The notes under the pieces were generated by a model. The model was not told the DNA's origin. It saw only the letters and a program-made list of their open reading frames with translations, and searched no databases. Below, in pieces: positions 10,596 to 20,038 of a DNA stretch of 30,359 nucleotides (the first letter of the stretch is position 1; every line of letters starts with the position of its first letter). The stretch spans positions 1-30,359 of the forward strand of contig DASWKF010000004.1 of NCBI GenBank assembly GCA_036396795.1, given 5' to 3'. Source of the DNA: JAHEEM01 sp036396795. Its GTDB lineage: Bacteria; Pseudomonadota; Gammaproteobacteria; Steroidobacterales; Rariloculaceae. The translations under genes were made by a program, and so were the position numbers.

Positions 10596-11500
10596 CCACC
10601 CAGCAGGCAACGGACCGGATCAAGATCGCCGTGCAGAAATCCGGTCGATTGACCGAGCATTCGATGGACCTCTTGGTGCGTTGCGGGCTGATCTACTCCA
10701 GAGGCAGGGATCAGCTCATCTGCTATGGGGAGAACATGCCCGTCGACGTGTTGCTGGTGCGCGACGACGACATTCCCGGCCTCGTCCAGGAGGACATCTG
10801 CGATCTCGGCATCGTCGGACTGAACGTCATCAGGGAAGCTCGGCTCGATATGATCGACAAGGGCGAGACCACGCTGTTTCGCGAGGTCTATGATCTCGAC
10901 TACGGTCATTGCCGGCTCTCATTCGGCGTGCCCGACGACTTCTGCTACGACGGCCCCGGATCTCTCGCCGGCAAGCGCATCGCGACGAGCTACCCGAGAC
11001 TGGTCCGGAGCCACCTGCAAGGCGCCGGCGTCACGGCCACGGTCGTCGAGTTCTCGGGGGCGGTCGAGATCGCGCCCAGCCTGGGTAAGGCCGACGTCGT
11101 TTGCGACCTCGTCTCCAGCGGCTCGACCCTGCGCGCGCACCACCTCCGCGAGGCGGAGACGATTCTGGCGAGCAAAGCAATGTTGATCCAGACGCCAAAA
11201 GAGGTACCGGCACAGAAGGCGGACTGGATCAGGCGCCTGCTGCAAAGAATCCAGGGCGTAATTCAGGTCAAGGAGAGCAAGTACATCATGCTGCACGCGC
11301 CACGCTCGGCGCTGCCGCAGATTCGCGCGCTGCTGCCCGGAAGCGAAGCGCCGACCATCATGCCGCTCGAAGGGCGTGACGATAAGGTCGCCGTGCACGC
11401 GGTCTGTCGCGAGAACGTGTTCTGGGAGACCCTGGAAGATCTCAAAGAAGCCGGGGCCAGCTCGATGCTGGTGCTGCCTGTCGAAAAGATGCTCGCCTAG
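10592..11500 (+). CDS. hisG: ATP phosphoribosyltransferase (long form)
   Basis: HisG couples ATP to PRPP in the first, feedback-controlled step of histidine synthesis. At 302 residues it is the long form, with two catalytic lobes (RIKIAVQKSGRLTEHSMDLL; DLVSSGSTLRAHHLREAETI, which binds PRPP) and a C-terminal ACT-like regulatory domain from about residue 225 (KYIMLHAPRSALPQIRALLPG). It therefore should not need HisZ. The ATG at 10592 overlaps the stop of the TrpR-like gene as ATGA, so the two are probably translated together. Confidence 0.97.
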   Translation: MTTQQATDRIKIAVQKSGRLTEHSMDLLVRCGLIYSRGRDQLICYGENMPVDVLLVRDDDIPGLVQEDICDLGIVGLNVIREARLDMIDKGETTLFREVYDLDYGHCRLSFGVPDDFCYDGPGSLAGKRIATSYPRLVRSHLQGAGVTATVVEFSGAVEIAPSLGKADVVCDLVSSGSTLRAHHLREAETILASKAMLIQTPKEVPAQKADWIRRLLQRIQGVIQVKESKYIMLHAPRSALPQIRALLPGSEAPTIMPLEGRDDKVAVHAVCRENVFWETLEDLKEAGASSMLVLPVEKMLA

Positions 11501-11511
11501 GATACTGCGCG

Positions 11512-12825
11512 ATGCAGCGGTACGTCTGGAAAGGATTGAGCACCGAGGAGCGCAGCCGGCTGTTGCGCCGGCCCGCGCTCGAAGACAACAACCGGATTCG
11601 CGCGGGGGTCGCGGCGATCGTCGAGCGCGTTCGGCGCGGCGGCGACGAGGCGCTCATCGAGCTGACCGAAGAGCTCGACGGCGTGCGCTTGTCCTCGTTG
11701 GCGGTTTCCGCCGAGGAGCTCGATCGAGCCGATGCCGATGTCGGCGAGGAGCAAAAACGCGCGATCGCTTCCGCGGCCGCCAACATCGAGCGATTTCACG
11801 GGGCGCAGCTCACCTCGCCCGTGAGCGTCGAAACGGCGCCCGGCGTGGTCTGCGAGCGGCTGACCCGGCCGTTGCGCAGCGTCGGTCTCTACGTCCCCGC
11901 CGGCAGCGCGCCCCTGCCGTCGACAGCGCTGATGCTCGCCGTGCCGGCGCGGCTCGCAGGCTGTCCCATGCGGGTACTCTGTACGCCCGCGCAGGCAAAC
12001 GGCAGGGCCGATTCGGCGGTGCTCTACGTCGCCCGGCTCTGCGGCGTATCGGCGATCTTCAAGCTCGGCGGCGCACAGGCGATCGCCGCAATGGCCTACG
12101 GCACCGAAACCGTGCCCAAGGTCGATAAGCTGTTCGGGCCCGGAAACGTTTGGGTCGCGGCGGCGAAGGCCCAAGTCGCGCAGGATCCGCTCGCCGCAGC
12201 CCAAGACCTGCCCGCGGGTCCCTCGGAGGTGCTCGTGATTGCCGATCGGAGCGCCGTCCCTGCGTTCGTCGCCGCGGACCTGTTGTCACAGGCGGAGCAC
12301 GGCCCCGACTCGCAGGCGATTCTGATCGCCACCAGCGAGGCGATCGCCACCGCCGTGCTGCGCGCGCTTGCCGAGCAGCAGACCCGCCTAACGCGCAAGG
12401 ACATCGTCGCCGCCGCGCTCGAGCGCTCCTATGCACTGGTCGTCGACGATCTCGAAACGGCGCTCGATATCAGCAATCAGTACGCGCCGGAGCACCTGAT
12501 CCTGCAGATCGAGGAGCCGCGACGCTGGGTCGACGCCGTGCATTGCGCGGGCTCGGTGTTTCTCGGGCCGTGGACGCCGGAATCCGTCGGCGACTACTGC
12601 AGCGGCACCAACCACGTTCTGCCCACGTATGGCTTTGCGCGGTCGCACTCGAGCCTAGGCGTGAGCGATTTCATGCGCTCGCTGACGGTGCAGGAGGTCA
12701 GCGCGTCCGGGTTGCAGGCCATCGGCCCGACCGCGTGCGTGCTCGCCGAGATGGAGAGGCTCGACGCGCACGGCCGCGCCGTGTCGATCCGCCTCGACGC
12801 GCTGCGAAACGGATCTCGCGGGTGA
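11512..12825 (+). CDS. hisD: Histidinol dehydrogenase
   Basis: HisD performs the last two oxidations from histidinol to histidine with NAD and a zinc ion. The protein has 437 residues. All key residues are in place: Gln260 and His263 (SQAEHGPDSQ), the catalytic Glu327-His328 pair (YAPEHLIL), Asp361 (GDYCSGTNHVLPT) and His420 (DAHGRAVSIRLDAL). It starts 11 bases after hisG. Confidence 0.97.
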   Translation: MQRYVWKGLSTEERSRLLRRPALEDNNRIRAGVAAIVERVRRGGDEALIELTEELDGVRLSSLAVSAEELDRADADVGEEQKRAIASAAANIERFHGAQLTSPVSVETAPGVVCERLTRPLRSVGLYVPAGSAPLPSTALMLAVPARLAGCPMRVLCTPAQANGRADSAVLYVARLCGVSAIFKLGGAQAIAAMAYGTETVPKVDKLFGPGNVWVAAAKAQVAQDPLAAAQDLPAGPSEVLVIADRSAVPAFVAADLLSQAEHGPDSQAILIATSEAIATAVLRALAEQQTRLTRKDIVAAALERSYALVVDDLETALDISNQYAPEHLILQIEEPRRWVDAVHCAGSVFLGPWTPESVGDYCSGTNHVLPTYGFARSHSSLGVSDFMRSLTVQEVSASGLQAIGPTACVLAEMERLDAHGRAVSIRLDALRNGSRG

Positions 12826-12829
12826 TGCC

Positions 12830-13900
12830 GTGAGCAACGTGCTCGATCTGGCGCGTCCGGAGCTGCTCTCACTGGCACCCTACATCCCGGGAGACTACGA
12901 GCCCGACTGTCTGCGATTGAACGCCAACGAGTCGCCGTGGCGCGCGCCCGGCGATGCCACCCAACGCGGCCTGAATCGCTACCCGCCGCCCCGGCCGGAG
13001 GTGATCACTCGCCACCTCAGCGCCTACTATGGCGTCGGCGAAACGGAGCTGCTGGTGACCCGCGGCAGCAGCGAAGCCATCGACGTGCTGATCAGGGGGT
13101 TCTGCGCGGCGGGTCGGGACAAGGTCCTCATCTGCCCGCCGACCTTCGACATGTATCGCCTCTACGCCGAGATTCAGGGCGCCGGCGTCTGCCGCGTGCC
13201 CCTCGAGCGCAATGCCGATCCCGAGCGCGACTTTGCGCTGGACGTCGGCGAGATTCGTCGCCGCATCGACGCCGGCGCGAAGCTGATCTTCATCTGCTCG
13301 CCGAACAATCCGACCGGCGGGGCGATGGCCTCCGCGGACATCGAGGCGATCTGCGCAGCCGCCGACGGACGCAGCCTGGTGGTAATCGACGAGGCCTACC
13401 AGGAGTTCTCCGGGCAACCCAGCTTGCAAGACCTGCGAGCGAAGTTCGCTCACGTCGTCTTCCTGCGGACCTTGTCCAAGTTCGTATCCTTGGCAGGCGT
13501 GCGCTGCGGCGCCGTGATCGCGCAGCCGGCCGTGATCGACTATCTGACGCGCGTGCTGCCTCCGTACACGTTTCCGACGCCGTCGATCGAGCTCGTCGGC
13601 CAGGCCATGGAGCAATCCTCGCTGGCCGTCTCCGAGCAGCGCGTCGAAACGCTCAGACAGCAGCGCGATCGCATGCAGGCTGCTCTGGGTACCCAGCCCG
13701 GGGTGTTGAAAGTCTGGCCCAGCGATGCGAACTTCGTGCTCATCCAGGTTGCCGACGCATCGCAATTCGTCGCTCGCGTGCGCCGCGCGCGGATTCTCGT
13801 ACGGACCTTCCCGAACGCCCCCGAGCTTTCCGACTGCGTGCGTATCACGATAGGCCGCGCGGAGGACAACGACCGCCTGCTCGAGGCGACCGGCGCCTGA
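12830..13900 (+). CDS. hisC: Histidinol-phosphate aminotransferase
   Basis: HisC is a fold-type I PLP aminotransferase that converts imidazole acetol phosphate to histidinol phosphate. It has 356 residues from the GTG at 12830, four bases after the hisD stop. The PLP lysine is Lys217 in LRTLSKFVSLAGVRCG. LNANESPW, SPNNPTGG and VVIDEAYQEF are the family substrate and cofactor motifs. Confidence 0.96.
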   Translation: MSNVLDLARPELLSLAPYIPGDYEPDCLRLNANESPWRAPGDATQRGLNRYPPPRPEVITRHLSAYYGVGETELLVTRGSSEAIDVLIRGFCAAGRDKVLICPPTFDMYRLYAEIQGAGVCRVPLERNADPERDFALDVGEIRRRIDAGAKLIFICSPNNPTGGAMASADIEAICAAADGRSLVVIDEAYQEFSGQPSLQDLRAKFAHVVFLRTLSKFVSLAGVRCGAVIAQPAVIDYLTRVLPPYTFPTPSIELVGQAMEQSSLAVSEQRVETLRQQRDRMQAALGTQPGVLKVWPSDANFVLIQVADASQFVARVRRARILVRTFPNAPELSDCVRITIGRAEDNDRLLEATGA

Positions 13901-13912
13901 AGGATCAAGCAA

Positions 13913-14983
13913 ATGGCGACCAAAGTCCTGTTTCTCGACCGCGACGGCACCCTGATCCAGGAGCCCGAGGACAATCAGGTCGACTCGCTCGAGAAGCTCC
14001 GTCTCGTGCCGGGTGTGATACCGGCGTTGCTCGAGCTCAAGCGATCCTACGAGCTCGTCGTCGTCAGCAACCAGGACGCTCTCGGCTCGGCGAGGTACCC
14101 GCAGGCCGCCTTCGACAAAGTCCGGGCGAAATTTCTCGAGATCTTCAGTTCCCAGGGCGTCGCTTTCGCCGCCGAGTATTATTGCCCTCACACGCAGGCC
14201 GACGGATGTCGCTGCCGAAAGCCGAAAGCCGGGCTGCTCGCGGAATACTTGAGCCGTGTCGAGCTCGACCGGGGCGCCTCCGCCATGGTCGGCGACCGCC
14301 AAACCGATCTCGAGCTCGCGGACAATCTCGGCATTCGCGGATTCTTGATCACCGACAGCGGCAAGTTCGACGAATCCTGGCCCTACGTCGTGCACGAGCT
14401 TCTGAACCGGCCGCGCACGGCGGCGGTCGAGCGGCGCACCGCCGAGACTCGGATCAGAGTGGCCGTCGACCTGGACCGCGCGGGAAAAGCGGATGTCGAC
14501 ACGGGTATAGGCTTCCTCGACCACATGCTCGAGCAGCTCGGCAAGCACGGCGGCGTGAGCTTGAGCGTTCGCTGCGAGGGCGATCTGCATGTCGATGAGC
14601 ACCATAGCGTCGAGGACGTCGCCTTGGCGCTCGGCGAGGCGCTACGCCGAGCGCTCGGCGACAAGCTCGGCATCGGCCGCTACGGCTTCGTGCTGCCGAT
14701 GGATGAGGCCGAAGCGCAGGTTTCACTCGATCTCGGCGGCCGTCCGTACCTGGTCTTCGAAGGCAAATTCAACCGCGAGCGGGTCGGCGAGCTACCGACC
14801 GAGCTGGTCGAACATTTCTTTCGCTCGCTCGCCGAGACGATGAAAGCAGCGATTCACATCCGCGTGCAAGGCGACAACTCGCATCACATGATCGAGAGCT
14901 GCTTCAAGGGCTTGGCGCGCTGCTTGCGCCAAGCCGTGAGCCGTGAAGGACGGGAGCTGCCGTCGACCAAGGGCGTGCTATGA
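13913..14983 (+). CDS. hisB: Bifunctional histidinol-phosphatase / imidazoleglycerol-phosphate dehydratase
   Basis: The 356 residues hold two enzymes. The N-terminal HAD phosphatase (about 1-165) has FLDRDGTLI with Asp9 and Asp11, and a zinc-binding segment CPHTQADGCRCRKPK. The C-terminal dehydratase (about 170-356) has the repeated metal motifs DHMLEQLGKHGG, DEHHSVEDVALALGEAL and HHMIESCFKGLARCLRQA. This fusion is the enterobacterial and gammaproteobacterial form. Its stop overlaps the hisH start by four bases (ATGA). Confidence 0.97.
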   Translation: MATKVLFLDRDGTLIQEPEDNQVDSLEKLRLVPGVIPALLELKRSYELVVVSNQDALGSARYPQAAFDKVRAKFLEIFSSQGVAFAAEYYCPHTQADGCRCRKPKAGLLAEYLSRVELDRGASAMVGDRQTDLELADNLGIRGFLITDSGKFDESWPYVVHELLNRPRTAAVERRTAETRIRVAVDLDRAGKADVDTGIGFLDHMLEQLGKHGGVSLSVRCEGDLHVDEHHSVEDVALALGEALRRALGDKLGIGRYGFVLPMDEAEAQVSLDLGGRPYLVFEGKFNRERVGELPTELVEHFFRSLAETMKAAIHIRVQGDNSHHMIESCFKGLARCLRQAVSREGRELPSTKGVL

Positions 14984-15579
14984 CGGCCTCGCCCGTCATC
15001 GTCGCGAGCGGCGGCGCGAACCTGGCGTCGTTGCGCTTCGCGCTCGGCAGACTCGGGTTCGACGCAGCCGTGACCGAAGACGCGGAAAAAATCCGCTCGG
15101 CGAGCCACGTGATCCTCCCCGGCGTCGGCGCGGCCCGCGACGCGATGCGGCGTCTGGACGCCGCCGGCCTCACGGCGACCATCCCCAAGCTCACGCAGCC
15201 CGTGCTCGGCATCTGCCTGGGCATGCAGCTGCTCTTCAGCGGCTCCGACGAGGACGACGCCCGGTGCTTAGGGATCATCGACGGGGTCGCGCGGCGCTTC
15301 CCGGGCGGGGAGCATCTGCCCGTGCCGCAGATGGGGTGGAACCAGCTCGTGCTCGAGCGCCCGTCGGCGTTGCTAGAGGGCTCGGCCGACGGCGACTATG
15401 CCTACTTCTTGCACAGCTACGCGTTGCCCACCGGCCCTTATACGCGAGCCACGACGGAATACGGAATCCCGTTCTCCGCCGTCGTCGAGCAGGACAATTT
15501 CTTCGGGACGCAGTTTCATCCGGAGCGCTCGTCGAAGGCTGGAGCGCGGCTGCTCGCAAATTTTCTGAGGATGTCTTGA
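14980..15579 (+). CDS. hisH: Imidazole glycerol phosphate synthase, glutaminase subunit
   Basis: HisH releases ammonia from glutamine and channels it to HisF. It has 199 residues with a complete class I glutamine amidotransferase triad: Cys79 in GICLGMQLL, His180 and Glu182 in QFHPERS. The gene overlaps hisB by four bases and hisA by one base (TGATG). Confidence 0.97.
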   Translation: MTASPVIVASGGANLASLRFALGRLGFDAAVTEDAEKIRSASHVILPGVGAARDAMRRLDAAGLTATIPKLTQPVLGICLGMQLLFSGSDEDDARCLGIIDGVARRFPGGEHLPVPQMGWNQLVLERPSALLEGSADGDYAYFLHSYALPTGPYTRATTEYGIPFSAVVEQDNFFGTQFHPERSSKAGARLLANFLRMS

Positions 15580-16316
15580 TGCAGCTCATCCCAGCCATCG
15601 ATATCCGCGACGGTCGTTGCGTGCGCTTGTTTCAGGGCGACTATGCGCAGGAGACCCGCTACGACGTCGATCCCGTGGCGCTCGCGTCCGAGTATGCGGA
15701 CCAGGGCGCCGTTTGGATACACGTCGTGGACCTGACTGGCGCGGCGCGTGGCCAGCCGGCGATCCTTCCCCTCGTAGAGGAGATTCAGCGGCGCAGCGGC
15801 GCCGCCGTGCAGTTCGGCGGCGGCGTGCGCAACGCGAGCAGTCTCGCCAGGGCGCTCGACAGCGCGCAGCGCGTAGTGATCGGCAGTCTCGCAGCGACCG
15901 AGCCCGACGAGGTCAACGCCTGGCTCGCCGAATACGGCGGGGATCGCCTGACACTGGCGCTCGACGTGCGTCTGGATCCGGAAGGCACGCCAAGGCTTTC
16001 CACCCATGGCTGGACGCGCGGCTCGGGCGTGAGCTTGTGGAGCGCGATCGAGACGTTCGCCGCGCACGGGCTAAAGCACCTGCTTTGCACCGACATCGAG
16101 CGTGACGGAGCCCTGAGCGGGCCGAACTTCAGTCTCTATGGCGAGTGCAAGCGCCGTTGGCCGGGCATCCGCCTGCAAGCCTCCGGCGGCGTTCGCGATA
16201 TCGCCGACCTCGAGCGGCTGGCGAGTCTCGGCGTCGATGCGGCGATTTCCGGTAAAGCGCTGCTAGAAGGACACCTCAGTATCGAGGAGATCAAGCCATT
16301 CTTGCGAAGCGCATAA
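15579..16316 (+). CDS. hisA: ProFAR isomerase
   Basis: HisA is the TIM-barrel isomerase that converts ProFAR to PRFAR. It has 245 residues from the ATG at 15579, which shares one base with the hisH stop. The catalytic pair is Asp8 (IPAIDIRDG) and Asp129 (LALDVRLD). The reading frame is open far upstream, but the family N terminus fixes this start. Its last 19 bases overlap the proposed hisF start. Confidence 0.96.
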   Translation: MQLIPAIDIRDGRCVRLFQGDYAQETRYDVDPVALASEYADQGAVWIHVVDLTGAARGQPAILPLVEEIQRRSGAAVQFGGGVRNASSLARALDSAQRVVIGSLAATEPDEVNAWLAEYGGDRLTLALDVRLDPEGTPRLSTHGWTRGSGVSLWSAIETFAAHGLKHLLCTDIERDGALSGPNFSLYGECKRRWPGIRLQASGGVRDIADLERLASLGVDAAISGKALLEGHLSIEEIKPFLRSA

Positions 16317-17080
16317 TCCCTTGTCTCGACGTGCGCGACGGCGTGGTCGTGAAAGGCGTGCAATTTCGAGATCACCGCGTCATGGGCGATATCCTCGAGC
16401 TGGCAGCTCGTTATCGCGATGAAGGCGCGGACGAGCTCGTTTTCTATGACATCACGGCCAGTCCGGACTCCCGGACCGTCGACCGCAGCTGGGTCAATCG
16501 CGTCGCCTCGGTGCTCGACATCCCATTCTGCGTCGCCGGCGGCATACGCACGCTAGAGGACGCCGAGGCGATCCTCAACCTCGGCGCGGACAAGATTTCC
16601 ATCAACACGCCGGCGCTCGAGAACCCGGAGCTCATTGCCACCCTCGCCGCGCGCTTCGGCTCCCAGTGCGTCGTCGTCGGCATCGACAGTCTCGCAGAAA
16701 ACGGGGACTACGTGGTCTATCAGTACACCGGCGACCCGGCGCGCAGCCGCTCGAGCCGGCGGCGCACGCTGGATTGGGTTCGCGAAGTTCAGGATCGCGG
16801 TGCCGGCGAGCTTGTGCTCAACTGCATGAATCAGGACGGCGTACGCCAAGGCTACGACGTTCCGCAGCTCGCGGCGGTGAGGAAGCTCGCGCGCGTGCCC
16901 TTGGTCGCCTCCGGCGGCGCCGGAGAAATGTGGCACTTCAAAGACGTGTTCGAGGCGGCCGACGTCGACGCCGCCCTGGCGGCGACCGTGTTTCACTCGG
17001 CCGCCATCCTGATCCCGGCGCTCAAGCGGTATTTGATCAGCGCCGGCATCGCCGTGCGCCCACCCGAAGAAAAGGACTGA
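16298..17080 (+). CDS. hisF: Imidazole glycerol phosphate synthase, cyclase subunit (apparent ATT start)
   Basis: HisF makes imidazole glycerol phosphate and AICAR from PRFAR and the ammonia delivered by HisH. The first normal start codon in frame is a GTG at 16331, but that would remove the first beta strand and the catalytic Asp11. Reading back, the family N terminus (LAKRIIPCLDVRDG) is present and begins at ATT (16298-16300), preceded at 8 bases by GGAG inside GAGGAGA (16284-16290). From 16298 back to the in-frame TAA at 16253 there is no ATG, GTG or TTG. With ATT as codon 1 the protein has 260 residues and Asp11 and Asp130 take the standard HisF numbering. An ATT start is rare; a sequence error is the alternative. 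Confidence 0.85.
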   Translation: MLAKRIIPCLDVRDGVVVKGVQFRDHRVMGDILELAARYRDEGADELVFYDITASPDSRTVDRSWVNRVASVLDIPFCVAGGIRTLEDAEAILNLGADKISINTPALENPELIATLAARFGSQCVVVGIDSLAENGDYVVYQYTGDPARSRSSRRRTLDWVREVQDRGAGELVLNCMNQDGVRQGYDVPQLAAVRKLARVPLVASGGAGEMWHFKDVFEAADVDAALAATVFHSAAILIPALKRYLISAGIAVRPPEEKD

Positions 17081-17083
17081 ATC

Positions 17084-17374
17084 GTGACCGACCTCAGCTT
17101 TTTGACTCGCCTCGAGGCCGTGATCGACGTGCGTGTCGACGCGCCGCCCGAGCAGAGCTACACGGCCCGTCTGGCCGCCGCGGGCGACCTCAGGGCGGCG
17201 CAGAAGCTGGCCGAGGAAGGTGTGGAGACCGCGCTCGCCGCGGTCGCCGAAGGTCGCGAGCGCGTCGTCGCCGAGGCGGCTGACCTAATCTACCATCTGC
17301 TGGTGTTGCTGCGGCTGCGCGGGGCTACGCTGGCGGACGTCGTCGCCGAGCTCGAGCGGCGGCACCGGAGCTAG
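17084..17374 (+). CDS. hisE: Phosphoribosyl-ATP pyrophosphatase (stand-alone)
   Basis: HisE removes pyrophosphate from phosphoribosyl-ATP, the second step of the pathway. It has 96 residues and is all-helical, with the metal-binding EEGVETALA and EAADLIYHLLVLL segments of the MazG-like fold. The GTG start is three bases after the hisF stop. In most gammaproteobacteria this domain is fused behind the cyclohydrolase HisI. Here the HisI part is missing from the gene and from the operon. An exact 12-bp palindrome (AGCCGCGCGGCT, 17373-17384) lies at its stop, in the 22-base gap to the convergent lysAC. Confidence 0.93.
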   Translation: MTDLSFLTRLEAVIDVRVDAPPEQSYTARLAAAGDLRAAQKLAEEGVETALAAVAEGRERVVAEAADLIYHLLVLLRLRGATLADVVAELERRHRS

Positions 17375-17396
17375 CCGCGCGGCTGGCGACGCTCGA

Positions 17397-20024
17397 TCAG
17401 AGCAGCACCTCGGTGGCTGGCGGCCGCAAGTTGTACTGCGAGCTCATCACGTAGCCGTAAGCGCCGGCGTTCGCGATCACGAGCACGTCGCCCTCTTCCG
17501 TCGGCGGCAGCAAGCGATCGGAGCCGAGCCGGTCGCCGGTCTCGCAAATCGGGCCGACGATCGTGACTACGTTCGTCGGCGTCTCGTCCAGCCGCGACAG
17601 ATTCACGATCTCGTGGTAGGCGCCGTAGAGCGCCGGGCGAATCAGCGAGTTCATGCCGGTGCAAAGACCGACGTAGCTCATGTCACCTTTGCCCTTCGTT
17701 TGCGTGACGCGGGCGATCAGCACGCCGGCTTGGGCGACGATGAAACGGCCGGGCTCGAGCCAGATCTCGATCTCCCCCACCACGCGCTTGACGGCGCCGA
17801 TGGCCTCGTCCAAGCCTTCCAGGTTCAAGGGGCGCTCTCCCGGTTTTTCCGGTATGCCGAAGCCACCGCCGAGATCCATATAGCGCATGCTCGGAAACCG
17901 ATCCCGAAGCGCGGCGAGCTTCTGCCCGGTATCGCGCCAGTTGTCGGGCGAAAGTATGCCGCTGCCGGTATGGGCGTGCAGGCCGACGATGCTGGCGCCG
18001 GCGCTCGCAGCGAGCTGGTTCAGCTCGTCGAGCTCGAATAGCGGAATGCCGAACTTCGAGTGAGCGCCGGCGGTCCTGACGTGCTCGTGGTGCCCCCTGC
18101 CCCTGCCGGGGTCGATGCGGATGAATATCTCTCTGCCGCGGAACAGCTCCGGCCAGAATTTGAGCGGATGCAGGTTGTCCAGCGTGACCCAGACTTGCTG
18201 ATCCAACGCCCATTCATACTCATGACGCGGCGCAAAATTCGGCGTAAACAAGATGCGCGCCGGCTCGAGGTCGGGCAGCTCCTGTTGGACGCGCCTTATT
18301 TCCCCCGGCGATACGCATTCGAAGCTTGCGCCTTCCTCATGGACGAGCTTCAAGATCGCAGGATTGGAATTGGCCTTCATCGCGTAGAGCACCGCATCGA
18401 CGGAACTCAAGCCGATCAAGGATCGAACGGCGCGGCGCACGCTATCGCGATCGTAGACGTAGGCGGCTTCATGTTGCTCCGCCAGCTCCAGCAGCTGGCG
18501 GCGCTTCGTTGCCCACCAGGGAGCCCTCGGCTTGACGGCCTCGGCCGGCGGCCCACGCAGCTGCTCCCATGTCGGGCCAAACACGCCGTCGGCCTCGAAT
18601 CGCTCGATCAGCAGCTCATGCAGACGCTGCACCAGACGATAGGCATTTTCCGTGTCGACGACGAATGTCAGATTCAAATCGTTCGCCGCCTGCGTCACGA
18701 GATGCACCTGCTGTTCCTCGAAGACTTCGAGCGCCGGGCTGAGCTCGTGAAGGATTGCTCTGATGCGTTGGCCGACGAGCGTCACGGCGGCGCAATCCTC
18801 GATGACGCTGACGCGGCAGAGCCGGCTCAGATCCTGTGTGAGCTTTTCGATGGCGATTCGATCGGCGACGTTGGCGCTCATGTCGACCGTCACGGTCACG
18901 TTGCTCTCCGACGTCGAGATCAGGTCCACCGAGAATCCATGCGCGCGGAAGCAGTCAAAAGCCGCGGCGAGAAACCCGACCTGATGCCACATCTCCATCG
19001 ACTCCATCGAAATGAGAGTGATTCGCGTGCGCCGGGAGATTGCCTTGATCCTGGGCGTATCCTCGCCGGTGGCATCCGATACGACCGTGCCGTTCCAGTC
19101 TGGCCGCCCGGTGCACTTCAGAAACAACGGTATGCGGTACCGGCGCACGGGCGAAATGCTGCGGGGATGCAAGACGCCACCGCCCGCGGAGGCGATCTCC
19201 TGCGCCTCGCGATAGTGCAGCGTGCGAAGCAAGCGCGCCGACGGAACGGCTTGTGGGTCTGAGCTGAAGAAACCGGGCACGTCGGTCCAGATCTCCAGTC
19301 GCCGCGCGCTGAGCTTGGCCGCGAGATAGGCCGCCGAGGTATCGGAGCCGCCGCGACCGAGCAGCACCGATTCCTCATTCGCGTTTCGCGCGATGAATCC
19401 CTGCGTCAGGATGAAACGCGGCGAGCGCCTGAGCTCCACCTCGAGCTGCGGATCCGGATCGAACGCACAGGTCGCCGACAGAAATCCGGTCCGTTCGCTC
19501 TGGTCGACCATGTCCTCGCTCAGCAAGACATCCCTTGCGTCGCGCCACTCCACGGCAAAGCCTAGACCTTGCAGGTAAGCCGCACCGAGCGCCGTCGCCG
19601 CGAGCTCTCCCGTGGCCATTACGCGAGCCAAAACGCGCGGGCTGATCTCTCCGACGAGACGAACGCCGTCGATGAGCTGTTGTAAGGTTTCGAAGTGACG
19701 GTCGCAAAGCGAAGCATCGACGCCGAGATCCGCGGCGAGCTGGTCGTGGCGCCGCCTGATCGAGGCGAGCTCCTCGACGCCGCCGTTGTCGATCGCCGCC
19801 TTCGGCAACGCTTGCAGCGCATTCGATACCCCAGCCAAAGCCGAATGCACGATCACGGGGATCAGCTTCTCCTCGATGCGCTGCCGCAACAACTCGGCGA
19901 TGATCCGCCAATTTTCCGCCGTCGATACGCTCGTGCCACCGAATTTCATTATGACTAGCGGTGACTCCGGGAACGCCGTCGCGATCGCTTGGTCGCCGAA
20001 GCCGTTGTGAACTACGCTCTGCAT
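17397..20024 (-). CDS. lysAC: Bifunctional aspartate kinase / diaminopimelate decarboxylase
   Basis: The 875 residues join the first enzyme of the aspartate family (aspartokinase) to the last enzyme of lysine synthesis (meso-diaminopimelate decarboxylase). The kinase domain starts with VIMKFGGTSV (Lys27) and has tandem ACT regulatory domains at about 320-470. The PLP-dependent decarboxylase starts near 500; its lysine is Lys550 in YAMKANSNP, followed by HAHTGSGI, DLGGGFGIP, EPGRF and the active-site Cys in GPICETGDRLG. Such fusions are known from Xanthomonas and relatives. The ATG has GGAG 8 bases upstream and lies 14 bases after an attenuator-type terminator. Confidence 0.95.
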   Translation of the reverse strand: MQSVVHNGFGDQAIATAFPESPLVIMKFGGTSVSTAENWRIIAELLRQRIEEKLIPVIVHSALAGVSNALQALPKAAIDNGGVEELASIRRRHDQLAADLGVDASLCDRHFETLQQLIDGVRLVGEISPRVLARVMATGELAATALGAAYLQGLGFAVEWRDARDVLLSEDMVDQSERTGFLSATCAFDPDPQLEVELRRSPRFILTQGFIARNANEESVLLGRGGSDTSAAYLAAKLSARRLEIWTDVPGFFSSDPQAVPSARLLRTLHYREAQEIASAGGGVLHPRSISPVRRYRIPLFLKCTGRPDWNGTVVSDATGEDTPRIKAISRRTRITLISMESMEMWHQVGFLAAAFDCFRAHGFSVDLISTSESNVTVTVDMSANVADRIAIEKLTQDLSRLCRVSVIEDCAAVTLVGQRIRAILHELSPALEVFEEQQVHLVTQAANDLNLTFVVDTENAYRLVQRLHELLIERFEADGVFGPTWEQLRGPPAEAVKPRAPWWATKRRQLLELAEQHEAAYVYDRDSVRRAVRSLIGLSSVDAVLYAMKANSNPAILKLVHEEGASFECVSPGEIRRVQQELPDLEPARILFTPNFAPRHEYEWALDQQVWVTLDNLHPLKFWPELFRGREIFIRIDPGRGRGHHEHVRTAGAHSKFGIPLFELDELNQLAASAGASIVGLHAHTGSGILSPDNWRDTGQKLAALRDRFPSMRYMDLGGGFGIPEKPGERPLNLEGLDEAIGAVKRVVGEIEIWLEPGRFIVAQAGVLIARVTQTKGKGDMSYVGLCTGMNSLIRPALYGAYHEIVNLSRLDETPTNVVTIVGPICETGDRLGSDRLLPPTEEGDVLVIANAGAYGYVMSSQYNLRPPATEVLL

Positions 20025-20038
20025 TTTCTCTGCTCCGC

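Noticed and set aside
16331..17080. hisF starting at GTG 16331
   Set aside because: It would remove the first beta strand and catalytic Asp11, both of which are encoded just upstream in frame.
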